Source: Nymphaea colorata
Lineage: Eukaryota > Streptophyta > Magnoliopsida > Nymphaeales > Nymphaeaceae
Length of the DNA: 64,000 bases
Reading direction: 5' to 3'
Assembly: GCF_008831285.2 (NCBI RefSeq)
Contig: NC_045142.1
Location: forward strand, 13,530,716-13,594,715
Both the position numbers and the translations under genes were made by a program. Below, one piece after another: positions 37,811 to 49,250 of the stretch. The notes under the pieces are model-generated. The model had not been told where the DNA came from and made no database searches. It worked only from the letters and a program-made list of their open reading frames with translations. How positions within the stretch are numbered: position 1 is the stretch's first letter; the number at the start of each line of letters is the position of its first letter.

Positions 37811-38017
37811 AAGTCCATATACATGGACTGGACTCCTCCGGTGCCACTGTGCCCCTTGACTTGCTTCTTCAAACACGTCCTCTAGGTTTTTATTAAATTA
37901 TGAATAGGATGAAGTCCATATACATGGACTGGGCCTGGACTCCTCTTGTGCTACTGTGCCCCTTGACTTGCTTCTTCAAACACGTCCTCTAGGTTTTTAT
38001 TAAATTATGAATAAGAT
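37811..38017. repeat. Tandem duplication, about 101-bp unit
   Basis: 37811-37911 and 37912-38017 are near-identical direct repeats, both running from AAGTCCATATACATGGACTGG to the AAATTATGAATA region; the second has a few extra bases after TGGACTGGG. Confidence 0.9.
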
Positions 38018-38537
38018 AGGCCAACCGAAAAAAGGTAAAATAATAGTCTTATCGGTATTTTAAATTTTTATTAGTATTTTTTATTTTATTATGGATTAAT
38101 AATCTAGTACCCCTTAAATTTCGGTTTAAGCCAGCGGCCAACCACGGAAAGCGAACTGCTGCTGCTAGTCCCAATCATCATATGGTCGGTATTTTCGGCC
38201 TCTTGTTCTCCCTCTCTTCTCTCTCTTCCTTCAAAAAAATTATGAAAAAAAAAAGAAAAAAGAACATTACAAACTTTTCAGAAAAGGTAAAACTCAAAAA
38301 AAGATTGAGTAACGTTTAGTTACAATTTTAAGTACCCAAAACAGTCTAGTATGATTTGTCGGCCATATGGGAAGCACCTTTATGATCATGAGTAGACGAT
38401 CTCCACTAGTAGCTAGCCTTATAATGCATTGGAGTTCATTAATTTTAGCAAGGTACTTTTGTTTGGTTGAATTGGTGAAAAATTTTGGTATCTATATTCG
38501 CTTAAAAACAACCATATAATACCGGACTCTTTCTCTC

Positions 38538-38581
<44 letters not shown>

Positions 38582-38924
38582 AAAGTTAATGCACTCTTGT
38601 TCAAGTGAGCGGTGCAGGAAAGGTCTGATCGTTCCCTCAGGCGAGCGATGCAGGCAAGACCTGCCCTCTTCTACTTTTATGTTGGCTGGGTTGCTCCAAT
38701 AAAAATTTTGCCTCCTCAAAAGAAAAAAGAAAAAAAAAAAAAAAGGTATGGCAGCACCCCTTTGGTCCTACCGTTATCGTCAAGTAAAAAAAAAAAAAAG
38801 CACACACACGGTGGTCTGCCTTTGGAGGATCTGCTAATTTCCTTAAAACGCAACAACATGCAAACTGATTCATCAAGATGAAGAAAAAGTTCCCACGAGA
38901 TCAGAGAGTTGATCCGTAACCAGT

Positions 38925-38937
38925 GGCTCTGATACCA
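38925..38937 (-). promoter_or_regulatory. Primer-binding site of the LTR retrotransposon
   Basis: On the minus strand TGGTATCAGAGCC follows the 5' LTR after a few bases; it is the standard plant Copia primer-binding site complementary to the 3' end of initiator methionine tRNA. Confidence 0.85.
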
Positions 38938-38938
38938 A

Positions 38939-39244
38939 TAATGGTTATCTCAAAGCTACTGTTTATCTTATACAACAGATTAGTTTTGTTACCTCAAATG
39001 TGCAGCGGATGAAGACCAACTCTAATGCCTCGACGTAGATGACTTACTCACACTTTGGAGAACGCCCAGCTTTGCCATTTCCACCGTTGCTCTTCCGTTT
39101 TCCTTTTCTCGTTAATCTTTGCGTTTTCAATCAAAACTGAAAACGGCAACTGCCAACCTTGCGGGCGATGGTGCGTTACAGCACTTGGCTCATAAGAAAC
39201 TTGGGTCCTTTCCCTCCTGGGCGGCCTCAGACCTAAGTCCAACA
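38939..39244 (-). repeat. 5' LTR of the 30-39 kb retrotransposon
   Basis: The 306-bp partner of the repeat at 30285-30675, starting TGTTGGACTT on the minus strand. It has lost about 85 bp relative to the other LTR and differs at many single positions, so the insertion is old. Confidence 0.85.
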
Positions 39245-39963
39245 AAATTGTGTCTACACTGTGAGGGTTATAGACTCATTTCCTCAGGACCATATGATTA
39301 AAATGGGAAAATAGTTGATACAACCCAGCCACATTCTGCTAGTTTTACAAGGTTTACTATTATATTGTTGATGCCTTGTTTGAATTGGAAGCATGACACT
39401 GTAACATGAATGCCACCAGTGATATGTGAAGAAACTGTGTTAAGGTCGAGTTTTATATCCACTCTTGGTAATATTCTCGTTGCTTTGGTAATTTATGGAT
39501 ATGGTTAAAGATTCCAAATCCTTTGTATGAGCTATATACACTTGTGATGCCAAACATGAATATTCGTTTTCATTTTGACTTGTGAATGCACTTACCTTCA
39601 TCTGTTTCTAGTGGGGACCCTGGTCCTTGGGTTTGCTGAGTTCTTTTTCTCTATCATTGAAAATTTTACATAGTTCAAGAGAATTCTTAGTACTTCAGGA
39701 AACCCAAAATTGGATTGGTTGTTTGAATAGTTTAAGCGGTGGAATCAAATTGGCCATGCTTTTTGGAATACGATCTTAACTGGGTAGACAAAAATCTTTT
39801 CCTTTCTTGGATTGATTTTTCAATTGAACTACCCTAAATTTGTGGTCAGAATCTCATGATGCCTTATTTTACTACCATACCAAAACAATTCTGATGAAAA
39901 ATTGAGGTTATGGGGTCATTTGGTAAACTCAACAACATGTTATTATTTCATGAACCAACCCTA

Positions 39964-40240
39964 AAAATTGAGGTAGATTCATGAAACATTTAAAATTTGT
40001 CCCATAAATCTACCCCCTCTTTTGGATAGATATATGAAACTGTCACTGTTGCCAAACTGCCCATAAGAAATACACAAAATGTTGACATCTTCGACTGGAC
40101 ATAAATTGAGGTAGATTCATGAAACATTTTAAAAATTGTTCTATAAATCTACCCCGTTTTTTTGGAAGATACATGAAACTGTTATTGTTGCCAAGATGTC
40201 AATAAGAAATACAAAAAAATGTTGACATCTCCGAGTGGAC
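39964..40240. repeat. Tandem duplication, about 139-bp unit
   Basis: Two units (39964-40102 and 40103-40240) start AAATTGAGGTAGATTCATG and each contain GGTAGATT and its inverse AATCTACC about 40 bp apart, so each can form a small hairpin. They probably derive from a MITE-like sequence. Confidence 0.85.
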
Positions 40241-40876
40241 ATGCATCATAGCTGCACTTGTCTCGCCTCTCATTTCTTGATGCAACGACATTCTTTCAGA
40301 TAACCATTGAGAGGAACTATTTGTGACACATGATCTTCGTTACTGATGACATTTCCTAACTGAATTCAATAATTATAGTTCCATGTAAATTTAGTCACTT
40401 CATTGACCAACAACACTACCAAGATGCCTGGCATGTGAAGATGGTAAACTCCAGATGATTTTTTTTGTGAATCTTGCATATTGGAAGTTGAAGATGGTTG
40501 TGAATGGCAATGACTAACAAGTGGTAGCGCTGAGGGGCACTTACAATTTACAAATACATGTTTGAAAGGCACAATGCTGATAAATATGCAACACTTTGTG
40601 GTAAACCAATATGTGAATAAGGGAATTTTGTTGGGATGTGTGGGCAATTTCCCACACATGCACACATGTGGTTCCATCCCTAAGACTAACATATAAAGTA
40701 AATCTTGTGACCCCTCATATCTCACACATTCTAAGTCACTGATGAATTAAATGCAAAATCTATTAGAAAAAAGTTCCCTCGATTTGCTGCATCATAGATT
40801 GGATATGAATATGATGCAAATCATTCTTAGGTTCAGCGATGATATGTTAAATCTACAGTTCATAAATGATTATTGT

Positions 40877-41446
40877 CAATGTTTAAAAACTCACCGAGTC
40901 AACCCGGTGACTTGGGTGACTCGACTCGGCTCACCCCCCTAATGAGTCGACCCAATAGGTTGACTCGCTTTACTTTATTTTTCAATATTTTATTCCTTTT
41001 AATTTACAGTTGATGCATGTTAAAATATAAGTTGTGTTTGTAGCTGTATTAAAGAAACAAGTTCAGTTTGTTAAAAATGAAAAAATATTAACAAAATTTA
41101 TAGAGTTTTTCTTATTGTTTTAGCATTTAACATGCTAAATTGCAACAATATTTGCATTTAACATGCTAAATTGCAACAATTCATGGAGGATGAACTTAAC
41201 TGGGACTTTATGTTAGTTTGACCTTTTTTTGTAATCATATAAGTGAAATTACATCATTTTACGAACTTTTTATGTTTAAATGACAAGTTATACACACACA
41301 CACATACATGCATATACATATTTTTTTAAAAAGTTAACGTAACCCGGTCCGAGTCACCGAGTTGACCCATCGAATCACAGGTCGAGATCAGCCAAGTCAA
41401 GTCCTGAGTCGAGTCGATTCCCGAGTCACTGGGTTTGAAAACTTTG
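40877..41446. mobile_element. hAT-like element with CGAGTC-rich ends
   Basis: The exact 8-mer ATTATTGT flanks this 570-bp unit (40869-40876 and 41447-41454). The left end is CAATGTTTAAAAACTCACC and the right end on the other strand is CAAAGTTTTCAAACCCAG, imperfect inverted repeats. Both subterminal regions are dense with GAGTC/GACTC words. The AT-rich middle includes a 34-bp direct duplication of CATTTAACATGCTAAATTGC type near 41125-41180. There is no transposase. Confidence 0.8.
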
Positions 41447-41454
41447 ATTATTGT

Positions 41455-44246
41455 GAAGTCTACATTGCAAGTTATTGTGTAGTATGCAAGCTCGATGAGT
41501 AGCAATTTAACAAGCCTACATAACATCGCTTTTGAGGATGACCCATTGCACATTATAAATGGCTTGTATGGTATAACCATAGGCCATACCCACAACTCAT
41601 AGTGTGTACAACCAAAACTGGAACAGATGATGAAAAGACCAATCAGTGGAAATCATAATGACAACAATTAATCAACTAGTGAGCAATGACTCAAGTGAAT
41701 GTCCATACGATACAGAAAGTTATTTGACCTAGTTGTATTTTATTCAATCAGAAAATCTTAGTTGATTGTGATTTGTTTTGGATCTTAAGTGAACTAAAAA
41801 ACTAGAGAATTTGATCATGCATATCGATCAACCAAAAGCAAGTTTGAGAGAATGGTCAATTCTTTCATGACTTCAATGTCCAGAACTTGAGTTTTGTTGG
41901 CAGCAAAATCTCCTTCTACTTGTCCAGAATTCTGATTCAAGACCTTCAATTGAAAGAAATCTATAGTTTAATACCTGGGTCACAATTGCCACGGTAGTAT
42001 GGTTCTCAAGAAGGAAGTTGCTGGCAGCCTCAGGTGGATACCCTAATGCAAGTAAGTTGTGATGGTTATGATGATGGCGTACCAGTTACCATAACAATAG
42101 TGATAAAGTAATGATGGTGGTGATGGAGTCTCATGAATGATAATGGTTGTGTTAAAAACAAAAGACAAAGGTTAAGAACAGGTCATGATCATTTTGAAGT
42201 ATAGAAGAGACACTTAGTTGTATCAGTGGGAGAAGTAATTATCATGGTGGTGCTGATCAAGGGTAGAGCTAGATTTTTTTGCTTTGGAGGCCAAATGCTC
42301 CAGGGTTATACATATAATGTTTGAAGAAAATCACAAGGGCCCATTCAATTTTTTAGAATTTCTAAATGGGTTAAGTTTAAATTCTTTAGGATATTAAAAT
42401 GTAAATCCTTTCCTTTAAAAATTTTTGGGTGTGTGGGAGCCATGGTCCCTGCTGGCCCCACTTGGCTCTGTCTAGGGCGGTGTTCATTCGTGATTGGAGG
42501 CAGAGATAGAGATTTTTTTTATTAGGAGGGCAAAACTATAGTATCAAAATTTAATAGTGTTGATACACAAATTTTCAAAATTTTTATGTTGGTTAAATGA
42601 AATTTTTAAAAAATTACATGTAATTAAAAAACACGGGGAGGGGCCATGGCCCTATCGATTGCCCCTGACTTCCCCCTTGATTGTGATGGTAAAGATGATG
42701 CTAGATTTAAGAACTCCATGGAGATCATGGCAAAATTTCCCCTTAAAAGACTAGTTCTGAAATTCAAAGCTCTTGTCCAACGTTTCAACCATAATCACCA
42801 AAGAAACTCAGCTCGCATGACAGTGCTTGTCTACTCACCATTATAAGTTAGGGATTTCTAATGAAGTAGCATTGCTTCCCTATTAACACTGACTTTGTCA
42901 ATTGACAGCTTTGAAGGTGCTTCTCTACCCACCATCAGCAGATTCTATATTTCTGATGAATTTCCATCATTGATGTTCTACCTCTGACATGGAAGCTTCT
43001 TGTTCGTCAATGAAACAATGAAATCCTTACAGCCATTGTCTGGAAGCAAAGAAATCACCACTCTTTCTCATTAGATTGCAGCTCTAATGCTCCATTCTGC
43101 TTTTCCTCATCAGTTAAGTTAATCATTCGAGCAACCAAAATCCCCCTTTTTTGTTAATAAATTCTTACTCTAACACCATTCCACCTTTATCCCTCATTAG
43201 TAAATATGAAGATCTCACACACTTACTAGAGCCATGCCTAATGGTTAATGGAGCTAAGAGCATCAACAGAGAAGGATTAAGACATCCTCAATTGGCGCCC
43301 TTTTATAATTGAAAAATCAGTGGACATGATCTAGACACATCTAAGAATCTGCCCAGTTTACATAGTTTAAAAAGTCTAGTATAACTCAAGATATTATCCT
43401 TGGAACTTCAGGACTGAGACATATCAAAACATACTTTATAGACAATTGGTTTCAATAATTTGGTTGAAAAACCCACTAAACAGACTTGAATTAAGCTAAA
43501 TATTAGACATACGTAATAACAATGTGCAACCAACAAAATTAAAATATTAATCCCAAATCACGAGGTATGATATCTGCAATTTATGACAGGTAAAATGCTT
43601 AGTAGAAAATAGAAAACCGATTTTGGTAGAAAAATAACTTCCATAAAATGATCCAAAATGGCATCAATACTACCGTGATTGGGCTAAAATTTGATCTGGG
43701 ATATCTGTATTCATCTTAGAAAGACTTCTTTTACACATTTGTAAAAAGTCATAAACATGTTTAAAAAAAAGGTTGGCCAAAATGACTTGAGAGTTTTGTA
43801 AAATTTGGTTTGGGATGTCTAGACGTGTCTAGAAGCAACTTCTTTTTATAGAATTGAAAAACCAGTTCTAGATATCCAAATATGGTCCCAAGAAATTATG
43901 TTCAAAAAGCTGGATTTCATAGAAAATTCTATGAAAAGACATGGTTTGGCCATGGGAGTCCCAAATTTAGAAAAGGCCAAGTCTAATTACAATGCTAATT
44001 CGGTTGGAATATGTTAAAATCTATTGTATAACAGGTTATGCAAGACAAAATCTAAACTATTAGACATATTGGGACAAAAAAACTATGCGAAAATACATAT
44101 AAATATCCACCATATGAATGCCTACATGCGTGCTACATTACCTAATATTCTAATTAAAGAACATAAGCGGCTAACTTGCATGATCTAAATAACTAATGAA
44201 ATGAAAGCTACTTAATATTACCTTGATGTAGCCTTTTGCTTTGCAT
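41455..44246. other. Intergenic with eroded hAT-like fragments
   Basis: No gene is supported. Fragments of the GGGGCGGAGCC family lie at about 42256-42478 (GGTAGAGCTAGATT at the left; TTGGCTCTGTCTAGG at the right) and 42497-42675 (with GGGGCCATGGCCC). The rest is AT-rich without recognisable features. Confidence 0.45.
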
Positions 44247-44441
44247 GAGGGGCGGAGGGAAGAGGGGCCCGGCAGGAGACTTGACCCCCCTCACATTTTT
44301 GGAAAAAAAAAATTATACATACGTGTTTGAAAATTTTTAACTTGGCATATGTAAAAATTCTAAAAATTGTTGTTTGGCCCTTGTACAAATTTTGAAAATA
44401 CTATTCGGCCCTACCTAAAAAAAATGTTGGCTCCTCCCTTG
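44247..44441. mobile_element. hAT-like MITE of the GGGGCGGAGCC family, with target duplication
   Basis: This 195-bp unit starts GAGGGGCGGAGGGAAG and ends with a sequence reading CAAGGGAGGAGCCAAC on the other strand. CTTTGCAT (44239-44246) and CTATGCAT (44442-44449) flank it, an 8-bp duplication with one mismatch. Confidence 0.75.
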
Positions 44442-44849
44442 CTATGCATGGTTAGGAATAGCTTAACACTATATAGTTGTGAATGCAATGAAATGAATGC
44501 ATATGCATGGAAGATGCTTTGGAAAGACAATATGATTATTGTTGCAATCTTAAGGTAAACCCATCCATTTTGTATGTACAATTAAGCCTTCATCCAGCCT
44601 TTTCATAAGAAAATTGGAAGAGATTAAATGTTAGTGTAGTTAGGCATAATAAAAGCAAAGATGAAAGTGATAAGCAGGAAGTGGTTTCAACTTCTGTGAA
44701 GGCTGAACCAATTTCGATTCTAATACATCGGAAAATAAAATCACGAAAAAGGAACAAGCAAAGTAAGAGATGTGCTTACCTTGTCCAAAAGTGAGTCAAA
44801 CTAAAGAGCTTTTGTAAAAGGAGAGAGAGTTCAAGCTAGGAATATTCAA

Positions 44850-45560
44850 GGATCTTCATGAACTAGATATTGATATCAAACGGGGGCAGATTTTGGATTG
44901 GGGATTGGACCCAAAGAAGGCTTCTAGAGTATTGAACTTGGATAACTGACAATATAGATGGATTGATTTGAAATGAAGATCCATATTTGGTGTAGGAGTG
45001 GATTTCTAGATCTTGGATTGAATCATGGACTGGGCAAGAAGGTCTAATGTCTAGAAAAAATGAAGTAGGTCTTCGACACCAAATAGACATGGATCCTGAG
45101 TTTGAAAAAACCCAATCCAGAAAAAGATGTTGGATTATTCATTGATCTTAAATAGATTGAAAGTTTGAGTTGAAATTGAGCTATAGATCCAAAATAGAAG
45201 ATGGATTTGATAGAGATGCAATGAGGTTTTGGAGGGATTTGGAACCAGAAACTGACATTGGATTGTGATTTCAATAGTTGGATTTGAGATAAAGGTCTAT
45301 AGTAGCAGATGGATTATGAATCTAGAGAGAAATGGATTTAGGTTGAAGGGATGTAGATCTAGAACTTAATACTAGATGGTGGATCAAAGAATTGGACTTG
45401 GAATTGAGATATCAATTGAAAATAGAAGGTGGATCATTGATTTAGATCAGACAATGGATCTAGGTCAGCAATCCAAAGTCTAGAATGATAAAAATTGGAT
45501 CAGAGGTAATAGATGATAAAATAAATAAATATAGGATCTGAATTTGGAAAACATGAAATA
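44850..45560. other. Purine-rich degenerate repeat tract
   Basis: The plus strand is strikingly rich in A and G, with loosely repeated words such as TGGATTTGAGAT, GATGGATTATGAA and ATAGAAGGTGGAT. I see no coding sequence and no fixed period. It could be an old degenerate satellite or part of an unrecognised retroelement. Confidence 0.4.
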
Positions 45561-45626
45561 GAAGAATGTAGCTTCATGTAGGTCTCATTTATGTCCATTA
45601 TTAGGTTTGAACCTAGTGGTTGGTGG

Positions 45627-46452
45627 TAGGCCTGGGCGTCAGGCCGGGCCACCATCAGGTACCCGGTACCTGGCCCGAGAAAACTGGGTCCCGGGCCAGA
45701 TGATGCAGCCCAGGTCGGCCCGGCCCAGCCCGATCCGGCCCACTCCCCCTCCCCCTCCCCCTCCCCCTCCGTCTCCGGCTCCAACCCCTCCTCCTTTAGC
45801 TCCTCCTCCTCCGGCGACATGAAGGCCGGCCCAAGAGTGTGCTCCCCATGTTCTCCTCTACGAGCGGCCCCGATCGGAAGGTGGTGGTCTTAGGTTCTGC
45901 AGGTGGCATCGTCCAGCCCCTTGCGCTCCTGATGAAGCTTAACCCCCTTGATTCCAGTCTCGCTTTGTACGATATTGCCGAAACCCCTGGCATGACTGCC
46001 GATGTTAGCCACATCAATTCCAGGGCTCAGGTCCACCCATTTCCCCGCCTCTTCTTCTTTGTTTTTACTTCCTTGTCGAGTTTGCTTCATCGGATCTGCA
46101 GATCTAGGGAGCTGGGTTCTCGGGTTTCTTATTATTTGGATGAATAATCTGTTTCAGGTGGCTGGGTACATGGGCGAGGATCAGCTAGGGCAAGCCTTGG
46201 AGGGTTCAGATGTGGTCATCATCCCAGCCAGTGTCCCCCGCAAACCTGGCATGACCCGCGACGATCTCTTCAACATTAACACCGACATCATCAAGTCATT
46301 CGTGAAGATGATGACAAGCACGGCCGTCGGGCGTCGGAGTCGAAGATGCGGAAGGGACCCGGATGAAGGCTCAAACGGGCCCGGCCGGGCCTGGGCCCAT
46401 GCTTTGGGCCCAATGGGCCGGCCCGGTCTGGTGCCCACCCGGGCTCATTGAG
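45627..46452. mobile_element. hAT-like GGCCC-rich element carrying a malate dehydrogenase fragment
   Basis: The left edge (45627) has CCTGGGCGTCAGGCCGGGCC and the right edge on the opposite strand has GGTGGGCACCAGACCGGGCC, matching at 15 of 20 positions; both resemble the ends of the small elements at 2.9, 10.0 and 10.7 kb. Between them is a CCCCCT hexanucleotide run (about 45743-45770) and a two-exon piece of a malate dehydrogenase gene. I could not find an 8-bp target duplication, so the mobile nature is inferred from the ends and the foreign cargo. Confidence 0.6.
45839..46310 (+). pseudogene. Mitochondrial-type malate dehydrogenase gene fragment
   Basis: Exon 45839-46030 and exon 46158 to about 46310 are joined in phase by a 127-bp GT-AG intron (donor GTCCAC, acceptor TTTCAG). 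The first reads [38 protein letters not shown] and [11 protein letters not shown]; the second [40 protein letters not shown] and IIKSFVKM. This is the N-terminal NAD-binding half of malate dehydrogenase, closest to the mitochondrial type. A Gly of the GxxGGIG nucleotide-binding loop is Val, the targeting presequence is missing or replaced, and everything after the first third of the enzyme is absent. The retained intron shows capture of genomic DNA rather than reverse-transcribed mRNA. It is not a functional enzyme. Confidence 0.85.
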
Positions 46453-49250
46453 ATTGCAATAAGTAAAGCTCAGCTGATGAGTCCCACCATTAAATATGAC
46501 AATTTTATAGAACTTCCAACCTTGCATTGAGAATTGATGATAGAACCTATCAGTAGCAGTAGGCTGAAATAACTTGATTTGGAAGGCCATGCCTAAAATA
46601 GCAACAATGTGACAACTATCATTTTGAAATCAAAATCAAAGTTTCCATTGGACTTGAATATGACAAGAATTTTTCAATTGACTACTTGTGTCAAAAGAAC
46701 ATTTTATATCTACCATAAATATCTTTACTTTTGGTGATTATGTCCCTCTAAAAAAGATTGCATAGTAGTTTCACCTCTAGATAGAGCCTAGCTTGAGTTC
46801 CATTTGGAAATTCTGCCCAAATTATTCCAAAATCAACTTTTCTCAAATGATGCTCTTTAAATTTTATGTCCCTAAATGAAGTAAAGTAGTGAAGTACATT
46901 AACTGAAAAGTATGAGTTTGAGGGGGTTTCAAATGGGATTTTCATTAGACAGCTTAAGGAGATTTGCCAATACAAGAATTTGATGGAAGAAATGGAAACT
47001 TGATGAAATTATTGCTGAAAAAATTTTGAAGTATACATAGAGTGAAATAAGTGGGCTAAGTGACCTGTGATAGTAATGGATTGGGTTTGAACTGGAATGG
47101 GGTGATTGTGAGTTTGTAGCAAATTAAAGCTAAGGCAGATGGAGCATGATGAATTTGCTTTAAACTCAGCCAGGTTGATCAACTTCAATTGAGTTAAAAC
47201 AATGCAAAACAATTGCTGAGAAGTGGCCACTCTTAAAATGAAAATTTAATTGTACTAGCTCTAAGTCACTTAAAATCCAAAAGTGAGCTACGATCAGGCT
47301 TACTACATCACAAAAAATTTGCAGTAAGCTTGATATAAGCTTAGGGTACACAATTGAGCTCAAAATTAATCATTCTTAAGGGAAATTAAGGTGGGGTAGG
47401 ACGAGCTAAGGCCATTTAGGATAAATGAGAGTAGAAATTGTTGTAAAAGAAGAATAAAGTGGAACAAAATGAGCATAAAATAGTTGACAAACAATTGGAA
47501 AATGACATAAAATGAGGGAGTAATTTGAAAATAAATAAAATGGAGGTAAACTTGGCAAAGAATTAAAACATTTGGGATGTTTACACCTCCTCTTCCCTTC
47601 TGCTCTATTTTTCTAAACTCGCTTCTTCAACTCTCACTTCTTCAATCCTCTTTTTTCAACTCTTGCTTTTGCAATCTTTACTTCTTAATTTCACTTCTAT
47701 CTCTCTATTTCTACTTCATTTCCACTTCTATCTCTCGATTTCTACTTCATTTCCTTTTGTCCTCTTAATTTCCTTTTCATTCTCTCTTTTCTCAAGCTCC
47801 CCAACATCTCTCTCTTGATTTCCTCTACATTCAGCTGTGTCTTCTTCCATTCTCACTTCTTGAATTCACACTTTATTGCTCATTTGTTCAATTCCCTTTT
47901 CTTCTGCCATTCTAGTTTCAACTGGGTTTCTACTCATATACAATACAGTGCAGCTGATCCATGTTGTCCATAGTTATGTCATGCCTAGGTACAAGTAGCT
48001 TTGAAGGTACCTTAACAACAACCATGGACATAGCAGTTGGGCCTTCTTAACTAGAGCCATGATATCTACAAAATACAATAATTCAAATGGCATGTATATA
48101 TATCAATAACGATATCTACCCATTGGAAACCAACAGGCAACAGTTGAATGATTAGTTAAACATTCCTACAACAAGATTGACAAAGTTGGTTTGTTATGAT
48201 TTTTATGAGATAGCAATTTAAGTTTATATCTCTAAACAAAGAAATCACTCAATAGTTTTTTTGCATTGCCGATCGTGTTAGCAAATGAAGCATTGAAAGA
48301 ATTAAATATCATTCTGCAATTTACTGTTATGCATATAAAAAGCAAACTTGTTTCTACAAGGCCGATCAATGATCTTTTACAAAATATATACATGGTGACA
48401 AGTAGACATCATTCAATACACTAGATACAAAATAGCGATTTGTTTTGACATCCCTGAACTGAAGAGATTTTATATCTTCTCTAGCAAGTTACTATTCTAC
48501 ATACTAAGAACAAACTTGTTCCTAGAGCAAGACCGACCAGTTGGGCTCTGACATTTCTTATAAAGTATATCATGTCGACTTGAGTATATATTATAATGTG
48601 CAACATATACACTCAATTCCATTATGTTCATGATTTACTTGTCATGCATTAGAGATCTTCTATGCATCTCCTTTCTTTGTTACATGATAACCTAATGAAA
48701 CTTGGTAACGGTAGATCTTTGATTTCCCAGGTAAAACTACACAAAATACTCTCACAACAATAGCACATAAAAATTACATGACAAATAAAAATAAATAAAA
48801 CTCATCATAATAATGCCCTGGAAAAGGATGACACTCCCATACTAACGATTTTCAACTTTGAGGGAAACTCCAGGCATCTGCTGACGAGGGCCTTGCAAGG
48901 GATTTGTTGTTTGATGGTTCTCGTTCTGCTGAGGTCTTTCAAAAAGGTGTAGCATGTTCTTGAAGCTGTGAATTGAAAATTAATACCTTAACCTGGGAGT
49001 TAATGTAAATTATGAAACATTAATTAAACAGGCATTTGGAAGTTGAGCGGCTTGACGTGGCCTTGGGAGTACCAAGGTTCCGTGGGGGCCTGAACATTCA
49101 GCGCCGTTCCCTCCACGTCTTCCCTCGGCACACAGGGCACTCATTCCTGCCGTTCCTTCCACGGGTCAGGTATGCTTTGCTTCACGAACAGGCCATCCCC
49201 TTCTTTTTATTCGCGTCCCTCCCGCGTCGGACGGAGAGAGTGAGAGACAA
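46453..49250. other. Intergenic stretch with a polypyrimidine tract
   Basis: No gene is supported. 47575-47910 is a long pyrimidine-rich tract of CTTCTT/TTTCCAC-like words on the plus strand. The last 230 bp before 49251 are GC-richer and likely contain the promoter and 5' UTR of the NEN-like gene. Confidence 0.45.

Larger units (their letters stand above)
30285..39244 (-). mobile_element. Decayed minus-strand LTR retrotransposon with Copia coding remains
   Basis: Two diverged direct repeats delimit the unit: 30285-30675 (3' LTR) and 38939-39244 (5' LTR). On the minus strand the 5' LTR begins TGTTGGACTT and the 3' LTR TCTTGGACTT; both end GATAACCATTA. A primer-binding site lies just inside the 5' LTR and a purine run (GAGTGGGAGAA) just before the 3' LTR. 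AAATT is found on both outer flanks (30280-30284, 39245-39249), a possible 5-bp target duplication. Between the LTRs are Copia gag, integrase, reverse transcriptase and RNase H pieces in the right order. The internal part is longer than usual because about 1.6 kb of AT-rich DNA has replaced the middle of the reverse transcriptase. Alternatively the coding part is a second Copia nested in a short LTR element. Confidence 0.8.

Noticed and set aside
45839..46451. Functional malate dehydrogenase gene
   Set aside because: Only the N-terminal third is present, a nucleotide-binding Gly is Val, and the sequence runs into unrelated GC-rich DNA.
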